A stretch of 55,918 nt of DNA, taken from the NCBI RefSeq assembly GCF_011752565.1, contig NZ_VWXK01000038.1, positions 1-55,918 of the forward strand, given 5' to 3'. Position 1 is the stretch's first letter. Every line of letters begins with the position of its first letter. A program made the translations under genes and the position numbers. The stretch comes from Pantoea sp. Ap-967 (GTDB taxonomy: Bacteria > Pseudomonadota > Gammaproteobacteria > Pseudomonadales > Pseudomonadaceae). Shown one piece after another: positions 15,819-23,663 of the stretch. A model generated the notes under the pieces. That model was not told where the DNA came from. It was given only the letters and a program-made list of their open reading frames with translations, and did no database searches.

Positions 15819-17291
15819 TTACAGGTAGGTGCCCAGTGGAGGCATGCGTTCGAGCTGCTTCCTGCGGCGCAACCATACCGCTGCGAACACGACGACTCCC
15901 ACGAGCATTGAAGCCAATACGTACATCTGCGCTACGCGGAAATCGCTTGGGATGATGAAAACGCACATCTCCACGAAGAGCCACACGCTTGCGCCGACAA
16001 CCACTGGCCATTCCCATTTGCCGAGGGTGAAGTCGTCAGGGTGGTGGATATGCTTGTGACGGGTGAAGATGTAGAGCACCACGGTACCGCTGTAGAGCAG
16101 CGCCGGGAACAGCGTCGCGGCCCCCAGCAACTGGGTAAGTGCATCAGGTGAGCTGTAAAAGCTCAGCACGATGCCAACCGACACGACACACGCCAGGAGC
16201 GTTGCCCACAGCGGCCCACCGGTTGGCCTGGGGACGACCGATAGTTTTTCCGAGAAGGGTAGGCGGCCATCTCGGGCCATGGCATGGATGAGCCGGCTGT
16301 TACTCGTCATGATCACGAGACCGCAGGCGAAGATGGCCACGCAAACCACCACCAATACCACCTTGCTGAAGGTTTCACCCAGGGTCATCCGAATGACGTC
16401 TGCTACAGGTGCAGAACTTCGAGTGAGTTCGGCTACGTTGTCGCCAAGGCCCAGGCTCACCACGATCAGGAACAGTGTGCCGAGTACGCCACTGACCACG
16501 ACGGCGTTGACCATCGCCTTGGGCACTACCTGCTTGGGGTTGTGGGTTTCTTCAGCCAGGTTGGCAGCCGATTCCCAGCCCACCAGCGTGAATGCTCCGA
16601 GCAGGCCAGAGAGCATGAACGGGCCAAGCCAGCCGTAGTAGTTGTCGCTGTGGACGATGCCTGTGGACAGCAAATTGGAGGTATTTCCTTTGCCGAAGAA
16701 CGCCACGGCGGCGCCGATGGCAATGATCAGTCCGAACACCGCGACAACTTCGGCGCCGACGGCCAAGTTGTTGATCTTGGTGAGAATCGGTGTTGACCAG
16801 ATGATGAGAGCTGTCTGTACCAGGATCAGGATGAGAGTGGTCAGAGCGCCCGCTGAAGCGCTGTACTCCCATCCGAGTAGGGGGAACAGTGCGACCTGGG
16901 CTAGGCCATAATCTACTGCCACGGTGACGATGGACAGGAAGGCAAAGCTAGCCCAACCGAACCACCACCCGAGTACCGGATTTACCAAGCGGCTGGCCCA
17001 CTGGTAGCTGAATCCGGAAAGTGGGATTTTGCTCGCCAGCAACCCGAAAACGAGTGCCACGAGAATGGTGCCCAAGGTAACGATCGGCCATGTCCAGATA
17101 CCAATGGGCCCGCTGGAAGTCAGCATGCTGCCGTAGGTCGAGAACAGACCTGTGGTGATGGAGATGAAGGAGAAGGCGACAGCGAAGGATTCGAACTTGC
17201 CTAGCGTCCTTTCAAACTGGGCAGTGTATTGCTCTTCGGCGGGTGAGCCGTCGTTGAGTTTCGCCCGAGTATTCATTGCATTCTCAGACAT
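15819..17291 (-). CDS. APC-superfamily amino acid/amine permease
   Basis: 490 aa, about twelve membrane helices. The APC family core is seen in FSFISITTGLFSTYGSML, the Gly-rich GPIGIWTWPIVTLGT, the loop LGWWFGWASF, and LGAFTLVGWESAANLAEETH, a motif common to GABA/choline/ethanolamine-type permeases of the ACT group. ATG 17291 has AGGAG 8 nt upstream; an earlier in-frame codon lacks support. It has its own promoter region with the shared element at 17381-17409. It likely imports an amine or amino acid connected with this catabolic cluster, possibly the product released by the gamma-glutamyltransferase. Confidence 0.85.
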   Translation of the reverse strand: MSENAMNTRAKLNDGSPAEEQYTAQFERTLGKFESFAVAFSFISITTGLFSTYGSMLTSSGPIGIWTWPIVTLGTILVALVFGLLASKIPLSGFSYQWASRLVNPVLGWWFGWASFAFLSIVTVAVDYGLAQVALFPLLGWEYSASAGALTTLILILVQTALIIWSTPILTKINNLAVGAEVVAVFGLIIAIGAAVAFFGKGNTSNLLSTGIVHSDNYYGWLGPFMLSGLLGAFTLVGWESAANLAEETHNPKQVVPKAMVNAVVVSGVLGTLFLIVVSLGLGDNVAELTRSSAPVADVIRMTLGETFSKVVLVVVCVAIFACGLVIMTSNSRLIHAMARDGRLPFSEKLSVVPRPTGGPLWATLLACVVSVGIVLSFYSSPDALTQLLGAATLFPALLYSGTVVLYIFTRHKHIHHPDDFTLGKWEWPVVVGASVWLFVEMCVFIIPSDFRVAQMYVLASMLVGVVVFAAVWLRRRKQLERMPPLGTYL

Positions 17292-17371
17292 ATGGATGTC
17301 TCCTGAAGTGTGTTCACTATCAAGCAGACTCGTCCCGATCATGATCGTCAGGGTGAGTTATTGTTATCGAC

Positions 17372-17409
17372 GCACGCGGTATGCCATGGACTTTAATGGT
17401 GTGGTTTTG
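17372..17409 (-). promoter_or_regulatory. Sigma54-like promoter plus shared element, permease gene
   Basis: On the minus strand TGGCAT (17386-17381), six bases, then TGC (17374-17372) has sigma54 -24/-12 spacing. Immediately upstream of it is the reverse complement of GGTGTGGTTTTG (17398-17409), identical in 12 bases to the element ahead of the EutH gene. Confidence 0.6.
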
Positions 17410-17465
17410 TGTTTTTCCTCTTCTGGAACGGGCAAAAATGCATGTCTCCAAGGTGCTGGTGTCCA

Positions 17466-17493
17466 CAGGGCAAAGTTTGAAAACTTTGCCCTG
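17466..17493. repeat. Perfect 28-bp palindrome (13-bp arms)
   Basis: CAGGGCAAAGTTT is followed by GA and its exact reverse complement. It lies 26 bp beyond the kinase stop and upstream of the permease promoter. No T-tract follows on either strand, so it may be an operator or an mRNA-stabilising hairpin as well as a terminator. Confidence 0.7.
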
Positions 17494-17519
17494 AGTGACC
17501 ACTGATTACCTAGCCTGAC

Positions 17520-18935
17520 TTACCTCCAGCTTCTGCACCGTTTTACGGCATCGGAGAAGGTCTCGCGCCACTGTTGGGCTTCGGTCGCGCTGATGCGTGG
17601 CCGGAACTTGGTGCTGGTGTTGCGTGGAGGTTTGAGCTCGATACCGATGCCTTTGGCCGCCAGGGCTGCGCAACCGAACGAGGTCAGTTCGTCGAATCGC
17701 TGGGTCACGATGCAGCGCTGCAGCGCATCGGCCAGGAACTGCGCGAAGTACGGGCTGCGTGCAAGGCCACCATCGATGGACAGTTGGTCGGTCACGTTCA
17801 GGAATCCGTCCATGGCCGAAATCACTTCGACGCTGCGCAGAGCGACGCCTTCGAGAAGTGCCTGGCACATGTCCTGGCGGGTGGTGCCGCCGCTCATGCC
17901 GACCCACAGGGCAGCAGCGCTGCGATCCCAATGCGGACAAGCAAGGCCGGAGAGGGCTGGCACAAAGGCAAGCCGGCGCGAAATAGCAGGCGGTTCACTG
18001 AAGGCGGCCAGCTCGGAGAAATCACTGAAGAGGCCGAGACGACCCGCCCATTCCACGGCGGCGCTAGCGTCATAAACACCCCCGTCCATGGCATAGGTAG
18101 GTTTGCCCGCGATTTGCCAGGCGATAGTGGCAAGCAGGCCTTTTTCGGGAGCCCGGATGATCTGATCACCCGTGACGGTCAGGGCGAAGGCGCCGGTACC
18201 GTAGGTGATCTTTGCATCCCCGCCGGCACGGCAGCCATGGCCATACAGAGAGGCCTGCTGATCGACGATCGAAGCGGTGACCGGAGTAACGCCGATTTCA
18301 CCGAAGAATCCAACGGTGTCGCGGATCTCGGGAAGTGCTTCCATCGGCACGCCGAACAGTTCGCACAGCTCGGTGTCCCACTGCCCGGTGGCCAGGTTCA
18401 TCAGCGAGGTACGTGACGCCGTTGTGACGTCAGTGGCAAACACGCCGGTGAGTCGATCCAGGAAGTAGGCGTCGGTGGTGCCCAGGCGCAGCCGTCCAGC
18501 CTTCAGTGCACTCTGGGCGGCGGGCAGGTTCTGGACAATCCAGGCCAACTTGCTTGCCGAGAAGTACGGGTCGAGGGCAAGGCCAGCTCGCTCCAGGGTC
18601 AGCGACTCAGCGCCAGTTGCACGCAGTCGGCTGATTTCAGGTGCGGTGCGGTTGTCCTGCCAGACGATCACAGGCGAGAGCGGCTCACCGGTTTTCGCAT
18701 CCCAGGCCAGACAGCTTTCGCCTTGGTTTGCGATGCCGATGGCATCGACCTTTCCCGTTGCTTGAAGGCAGCTCTGGAGGTTGTTCAGGAGCTCGATTGG
18801 ATCGTGCTCTACCCAGCCTGGATGCGGGTGATGTTGTTGGTGCCGAAGCGATTGCTGGATGTCGGCGGAGCCATTCTGGGTGACGACCAGGACACGGGTG
18901 CTGGTGGTACCTTGATCGAGCGCGGCGATACGCAT
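17520..18935 (-). CDS. FGGY-family kinase (glycerol-kinase-like)
   Basis: 471 aa. The N-terminal phosphate loop is ALDQGTTSTRVLVV (residues 5-18). The family also shows AIGIANQGESCLAWD, VIVWQDNRTA (WQD(x)R as in glycerol kinase WQCRRT), the ATP-site ITYGTGAFALT, and the C-terminal LSIDGGLARSPYFAQFLADA FGGY signature. Length and motifs are closest to glycerol kinase, though about 30 residues shorter. It is 27 bp downstream of the FAD oxidoreductase gene, in an operon with the two dehydrogenase-like subunits. The likely reaction is ATP-dependent phosphorylation of glycerol or a related C3/C4 polyol to feed the dehydrogenase. Confidence 0.85.
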   Translation of the reverse strand: MRIAALDQGTTSTRVLVVTQNGSADIQQSLRHQQHHPHPGWVEHDPIELLNNLQSCLQATGKVDAIGIANQGESCLAWDAKTGEPLSPVIVWQDNRTAPEISRLRATGAESLTLERAGLALDPYFSASKLAWIVQNLPAAQSALKAGRLRLGTTDAYFLDRLTGVFATDVTTASRTSLMNLATGQWDTELCELFGVPMEALPEIRDTVGFFGEIGVTPVTASIVDQQASLYGHGCRAGGDAKITYGTGAFALTVTGDQIIRAPEKGLLATIAWQIAGKPTYAMDGGVYDASAAVEWAGRLGLFSDFSELAAFSEPPAISRRLAFVPALSGLACPHWDRSAAALWVGMSGGTTRQDMCQALLEGVALRSVEVISAMDGFLNVTDQLSIDGGLARSPYFAQFLADALQRCIVTQRFDELTSFGCAALAAKGIGIELKPPRNTSTKFRPRISATEAQQWRETFSDAVKRCRSWR

Positions 18936-18962
18936 GTTTTTGTTGTCTCCTCGGCTATCTTC

Positions 18963-20201
18963 TTACTCGCCGACAAAGTCGACTTCAATCTGCTGCACGC
19001 CCTTCGGTACATTCAACGATGCAATCGGGACGAGAATTCGGCGCTCTGGTAGCGCAGACGTGGTACGTGACCACAGCTCTTTACCGTCGGCGGTGATCAG
19101 CAGACGGCCACGCGTTGCGCGGTTCACTCGCATCTGCAGGTTCTTCATGCCTTCCACCGGTGACAGGGTGAGGCGCTGTGGGACACAAAGTTTGAGCTGC
19201 CCTTTGCATAGGATCTCGATGTCCTGGCCTGGAGCCGGCAACTGCCCCCGCATGTCGCGTACGATCAGAGAAGCGATCTTGCGACCTTCCCTGTATGACC
19301 ACCCTGCGGTCTCAATGGGGCGCAACAGGTTGCCAGCAGCGAAGTAGGCCGGATCGGAGCACCTACCGTATTGATCAATGGCGGGGCCACCGCTTTTCAG
19401 GTCAAGCTTGAGATCGCTCAGCCTTACCAGGCTGGACTCAGGAACAAAGCGCCCGGTCAGCAGAACGCCGTCGCATTCAAACTCGCGGATCGAGCCATCT
19501 GCCAACTTCACGCTCGCGCCTTCGACGCGGCCAGTCCCGTGAATTTCCTGTAGCTGCGCGCCAAAGTGCATGGGCACACCGCACAGGCGTGGGAACAGCG
19601 AAAGAGGCCAGCGCGCAGTTGCACGGCGGTTCGCCTCGATCATGGCCACAGGCTTAATACCCGCTTTTCGGCAGCTGAGCACCGAGGACAAGCTGACCAA
19701 CTCGGTACCCACAATCAGCGGGCGCTCGAACGGTTTCAAGTGCTCAAGGTAAACGTAGGACTGGAAAGCACCGGTGTTGATGACGCCCAGAGGACGGTCG
19801 CCTCCAACCAAGCGCGCGGAGCGTGGAGTTTCACGTGCGCCTGTTGCGATGAGTACTCGTTTTGCCTGAATCTGCAGAGCCCCTGCTGGGCTGACAACGT
19901 CCAGTTGGCCATTGGCTCCGAGACGGGTCACGGAGTGCAGCACTCGAATGTCCACGCCTGCTTTCTTGGCCTCGCTGACGTTTCGCTTGGCGTAGTCCGG
20001 CCCGCTGTAAATACGACCGTATTCCCAGAACCCGAAAGGCGGGTGACCGCAATGACGAGGAATGCCACCGGCTTCCGGTTCGCGCTCGATTACCACAACC
20101 TTGCCGATGCCCTGCTTGCGCAGTTCGATGGCTGCAGAAAGTCCCGACGGGCCACCACCAATGATGGCGACGTCGACGTGTTCGATGTTAGTGGGACTCA
20201 T
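18963..20201 (-). CDS. FAD/NAD(P)-dependent oxidoreductase, GPDH-like second subunit
   Basis: 412 aa. An N-terminal FAD Rossmann motif (VAIIGGGPSGLSAAIELRKQ) and a GGIPRHC segment are followed by an internal ATGARETPRSARLVGG, the pattern of pyridine-nucleotide-disulfide-like oxidoreductases that pair with GlpA-type subunits. The last 100 residues form a small beta-rich domain I cannot name. ATG 20201 overlaps the upstream gene's end by 14 bp, indicating translational coupling. In many anaerobes a similar pair (GlpA-like with BFD domain, plus this type) sits next to glpK. Here it probably acts with its neighbour as a soluble or membrane-associated dehydrogenase yielding dihydroxyacetone phosphate. 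Confidence 0.8.
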   Translation of the reverse strand: MSPTNIEHVDVAIIGGGPSGLSAAIELRKQGIGKVVVIEREPEAGGIPRHCGHPPFGFWEYGRIYSGPDYAKRNVSEAKKAGVDIRVLHSVTRLGANGQLDVVSPAGALQIQAKRVLIATGARETPRSARLVGGDRPLGVINTGAFQSYVYLEHLKPFERPLIVGTELVSLSSVLSCRKAGIKPVAMIEANRRATARWPLSLFPRLCGVPMHFGAQLQEIHGTGRVEGASVKLADGSIREFECDGVLLTGRFVPESSLVRLSDLKLDLKSGGPAIDQYGRCSDPAYFAAGNLLRPIETAGWSYREGRKIASLIVRDMRGQLPAPGQDIEILCKGQLKLCVPQRLTLSPVEGMKNLQMRVNRATRGRLLITADGKELWSRTTSALPERRILVPIASLNVPKGVQQIEVDFVGE

Positions 20202-21591
20202 GGCAAACACCTGTAGCAAGAGGAATGGCGAGGTGGCCGGCACTCAGCTCGGCGACCCGCGCGCCACAATAGAAACCCTGGCAGCGTCCCATGCACGCAC
20301 GGGTTCGCCGTTTGAGGCCGCCGATATCTCCGGGCGGGAGAGGGCTACTCAAGGCTGCTTTGATTTCTCGCAGCGTGACCATTTCGCAGTGGCACACAAT
20401 CTCTTCGTAACCGGGGTTCTGGTAGTCACGAGGGAGGTGCTCGGCGAGGTTTGGCATCGAGGGCCACATGAGGCTGGTGGGCGCTTCGTGTTTGAAGTCG
20501 TACAGGCTGAAGACGTGCTTGGCGATGCCGAGTGCCGCCGTCAGACCGGTCGAGCGGATACCGCCCACGGTGATCCAGTTCTTGCCGTCCACCTTGCGTA
20601 CCCGGTATTCCTTTTTCTCGGAAGCAGGGCGCAAAGCTGCATACGTGGCGGTCACCGGCATGCCTTCGAGCGCCGGAATGCGTTCTACAGCGGCTTCGAC
20701 CAGTTGACCGAGAATTTCACTGTCCAGGCGCGCATGGATACGGTCATCCTGCTCTTCGGCTGTGGGGCCTACCAGCAGGTTGCCGTACACGGTCTTGGTG
20801 AGCACGATGCCCTTGGTACGCTCGTTGGGTACTGGCAGCACGATGTTCGTGAGATAGCGCGACGCAGCCTTGTCGAATACTACGAACTGACCCTTGCGCG
20901 GGTGAATCGAGAAGCTGGATTCACCCAGCAGGCTTTGCTCAAGGATGTCCCCGAACAGCCCGGCACAGTTAATGACGGTACGGGTCAGGAAAGTTCCTTG
21001 TGAGGTCTCCAATCGCCACAATTCACCGTCGAACTGGCCACCCAGGACTTCGGCATTGAACTGGGTTTTGGCGCCCAGCAGCATGGCTTGCTGAAGGTAG
21101 CCTAGCGGGGCAGACCAAGGGTCGATCAAGAACTCACCTGGCACCTCAGCGGCGCCGAGTGCATGTTTTGCCAGGTGAGGTTCGAGCGCACGTACTCGCG
21201 CACGGTCAATGATCTGAACGTCAGCTACGCCATTGTCATGCGCCTGTTGAACAATGCCCTGCAGTTTCGCTAGATCTTCTTCACTCCAGGCAACGACCAT
21301 CGCGCCGGACTTGAGCAGCGGAAGGTTCATCTTGGAGTGGATATCTAGGTACTCCTGGTAACCATCCTGCATACAGCGCAGTTCGAGGCTGTCGCGAGGA
21401 GCGTCGAAACCGGTATGGAGGATTGCGCTGTTGCCTTTACTGGCGCCCGACAGAATGTCGGAGCTCTTCTCCAGCAGAAGCACCTTGGCACCTTCCAAGG
21501 TGAAACGCCTCACCATCGCGCATCCCACAACGCCGCCGCCGACAACGACGACGTCGAAGACATCGGTGTGATTAGGTAATGGTTTCGTCAT
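20188..21591 (-). CDS. GlpA-like FAD dehydrogenase with C-terminal BFD [2Fe-2S] domain
   Basis: 467 aa. The DAO-type FAD domain begins VVVVGGGVVGCAMVRRFTLE (residues 14-33). ASKGNSAILHTGFDA and a YAALRPASEKKEYRVR segment are typical of glycerol-3-phosphate dehydrogenase GlpA and L-2-hydroxyglutarate-oxidase-like proteins. The C-terminal bacterioferritin-associated-ferredoxin domain has cysteines in CHCEMVT and CMGRCQGFYC (four ligands for [2Fe-2S]). This architecture is that of anaerobic-type, multi-subunit glycerol-3-phosphate dehydrogenases. It is first in a three-gene operon with the companion oxidoreductase and kinase. The substrate could be glycerol-3-phosphate or an analogue. Confidence 0.84.
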   Translation of the reverse strand: MTKPLPNHTDVFDVVVVGGGVVGCAMVRRFTLEGAKVLLLEKSSDILSGASKGNSAILHTGFDAPRDSLELRCMQDGYQEYLDIHSKMNLPLLKSGAMVVAWSEEDLAKLQGIVQQAHDNGVADVQIIDRARVRALEPHLAKHALGAAEVPGEFLIDPWSAPLGYLQQAMLLGAKTQFNAEVLGGQFDGELWRLETSQGTFLTRTVINCAGLFGDILEQSLLGESSFSIHPRKGQFVVFDKAASRYLTNIVLPVPNERTKGIVLTKTVYGNLLVGPTAEEQDDRIHARLDSEILGQLVEAAVERIPALEGMPVTATYAALRPASEKKEYRVRKVDGKNWITVGGIRSTGLTAALGIAKHVFSLYDFKHEAPTSLMWPSMPNLAEHLPRDYQNPGYEEIVCHCEMVTLREIKAALSSPLPPGDIGGLKRRTRACMGRCQGFYCGARVAELSAGHLAIPLATGVCHESH

Positions 21592-21632
21592 GTTATTGCC
21601 TGTTGGGATAAATCAGCTATGCCAAAGAGGGT

Positions 21633-21670
21633 GCATCCCACATGCCACTGACTGAATGGTTGGTTTTTTG
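21633..21670 (-). promoter_or_regulatory. Sigma54-like promoter plus shared element, dehydrogenase operon
   Basis: On the minus strand TGGCAT (21647-21642), six bases, TGC (21635-21633) has -24/-12 spacing. Just upstream, plus-strand AATGGTTGGTTTTTTG (21655-21670) resembles the GGTGTGGTTTTG block of the other two promoters, with one base missing. Confidence 0.6.
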
Positions 21671-21843
21671 ACCGATTTTTCAGGTGGTTCGGTCGTTATT
21701 GCTCTGACCTGTGTTATGTGAAGAGCCATTGCTGTCTCATCGAAGTACCTTCGATATGAGGCTTTGCGGGCTCCAATGCAACGCTTGGCGTAGGTCCGCC
21801 GTTGTTGAGCAGAGTGCCCGATTTAAGTTGCGCACTGCCTAAT

Positions 21844-21887
21844 CGGTCATTTTCTAAATACGGTCATTAAAATGTGGCTTCGGTCAT
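21844..21887. promoter_or_regulatory. Three direct repeats CGGTCAT
   Basis: CGGTCAT occurs at 21844, 21861 and 21881 (17 and 20 bp apart). A CGGTCG at 21690, an inverted copy (GACCGA) at 21669 and a single CGGTCA at 14777 near the DeoR gene are also seen. These are candidate DeoR-family operator half-sites. Confidence 0.45.
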
Positions 21888-22202
21888 ACGCGCCCTGGTT
21901 GATACCGTGCTACACGTTCTAAGTGGATGTGTTACGGATTCACACCCTTTGCTTTTGATAATTCAGAGGATTTACCACTTTGAACTGCTTTTGAAGGCAC
22001 CGAACTTGTGGGAGTTCGAATTAATAGTCCACATTCGGTGGGCGCCTTAAAACAAGCGCTCAGTCAGAAAAATGCCTGATTGATGACTGAAATAGTGGTT
22101 TTCTTTGTAAATACCACAGCGGAAAGTGACATCGGCACAAATGGTGCGGCGTTTCATCACCCACCAGCCTGGGCTGTGCCCATTGAACGAGATGTCACTG
22201 CT

Positions 22203-23651
22203 ATGCAACGCAGAACCAAAATAGTCGCCACGCTCGGCCCTGCCACTAACACGCCCGAAATGATCGAAGGCCTCATCGAAGCCGGTGTCGATGTCGTTCG
22301 CCTCAACTTCTCCCACGGATCTGCGCAAGACCATATGAGCCGCGCCTCACTGGTGCGCTCCCTGGCGGCGAAACATGGTCGCTTCGTCGCCGTCCTGGCC
22401 GACCTTCAAGGCCCAAAGATCCGGATCGCCCGATTCGCCGACACCAAGGTCGTACTCGCCAAGGGGCAGACCTTTACGCTCGATGCCCGGTTAGGCCGGG
22501 ACGAAGGTGATGCGACCCAGGTGGGTATCGACTACAAGGCGCTGATCACTGACAGCCGTCCTCACGACATCTTGCTTCTGGATGACGGTCGAATCGAGCT
22601 GGAGGTGCAGGAAGTGCGCGAGAGCTCGTTGATCTGCACCGTTGTGGTGGGTGGCCCTCTGTCGAACAACAAGGGGATCAACCGCAAAGGTGGTGGCCTC
22701 TCCGCTGCGGCCCTCACCGAAAAAGATCGCGAAGACATCAAGACGGCTGCGCTCATGCAAGCTGACTACCTGGCAGTGTCGTTCCCGCGGGACGCCGATG
22801 ACATGCACCTGGCGCGCAAGCTGATGCTGGAGGCTGGAGGCCAAGCCGGGTTGGTAGCAAAAATCGAGCGTGCGGAAACCGTACAAGACACTGCCATTTT
22901 GGATGCAATCATCGAGGCCTCCGATGGCGTCATGGTCGCGCGTGGTGACCTTGGGGTCGAAATCGGGGATGCCGAACTCGTTGCTGTCCAGAAGCTGATC
23001 ATTGATCGTGCGAGGACGCTGAATCGTGTCGTGATCACGGCAACCCAGATGATGGAGACGATGATCACCCAGTCGCTGCCTACGCGTGCGGAAGTGTTCG
23101 ACGTCGCGAACGCCGTTCTGGACGGCACCGATGCAGTCATGCTTTCAGCTGAAACGGCGGCAGGCGCCTATCCCATCGAAACCATCGAGGCCATGTGCCG
23201 AGTCATCCTGGGTGCAGAAAAGCATCCTCTGGCTCACCGCTCCAAGCATCGTATGAACGAGGTCTTCCATCGCATTGATGAGTCGATCGCGATGTCGGCC
23301 ATGTATGCCGCCAACCACTTGGATGGCGTGAAGGCAATCATCTGCATGACCGAGTCCGGGGATACCCCGCGACTCATGTCGAGAATTCGCTCTCACCTGC
23401 CCATTTTCGCGTTCTCGCGCAATGTGCGCACCCAGAATCGAGTAGCCCTGTTCCGTGGCGTCAGCACTGTCCCGTTCGATGCAGACAGCATTCCGACTGA
23501 CGAAGTAAACCAGCGAGCCATTGATGAGCTGGTGAGCCGAGGTGTGGTCACCGTGGGCGATCACGTACTCATCACCAAAGGCAGCTACCTCAATGCGCAA
23601 GGCGGCACGAACACCCTGCGCATCGTTCGTGTCGGTGATCGCATCAACTGA
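22203..23651 (+). CDS. pyk: Pyruvate kinase
   Basis: 482 aa, full length for bacterial pyruvate kinase. It has the N-terminal RRTKIVATLGPATNTPEMI, the substrate-loop VRLNFSHG and DLQGPKIR. The catalytic signature lies around MVARGDLGVEIG and the conserved TQMMETMI. The C-terminal allosteric domain is present (ICMTESGDTPRLMSRIR). It catalyses PEP + ADP to pyruvate + ATP. ATG 22203 aligns with the family start; a longer in-frame extension to 22080 reads unlike any kinase. It is first gene of a five-gene glycolytic operon, 12 bp before enolase. It is presumably an extra copy to the housekeeping pyruvate kinases. Confidence 0.93.
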   Translation: MQRRTKIVATLGPATNTPEMIEGLIEAGVDVVRLNFSHGSAQDHMSRASLVRSLAAKHGRFVAVLADLQGPKIRIARFADTKVVLAKGQTFTLDARLGRDEGDATQVGIDYKALITDSRPHDILLLDDGRIELEVQEVRESSLICTVVVGGPLSNNKGINRKGGGLSAAALTEKDREDIKTAALMQADYLAVSFPRDADDMHLARKLMLEAGGQAGLVAKIERAETVQDTAILDAIIEASDGVMVARGDLGVEIGDAELVAVQKLIIDRARTLNRVVITATQMMETMITQSLPTRAEVFDVANAVLDGTDAVMLSAETAAGAYPIETIEAMCRVILGAEKHPLAHRSKHRMNEVFHRIDESIAMSAMYAANHLDGVKAIICMTESGDTPRLMSRIRSHLPIFAFSRNVRTQNRVALFRGVSTVPFDADSIPTDEVNQRAIDELVSRGVVTVGDHVLITKGSYLNAQGGTNTLRIVRVGDRIN

Positions 23652-23663
23652 GAGGAGTGCCCC

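Larger units (their letters stand above)
21592..22202. other. Divergent control region, 611 bp
   Basis: No gene is seen. It separates the dehydrogenase/kinase operon (minus) from the lower-glycolysis operon (plus). It holds the third shared element (21633-21670), three direct repeats CGGTCAT (21844, 21861, 21881) and AT-rich stretches near 21950-22080 that could hold plus-strand promoters. Confidence 0.6.
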
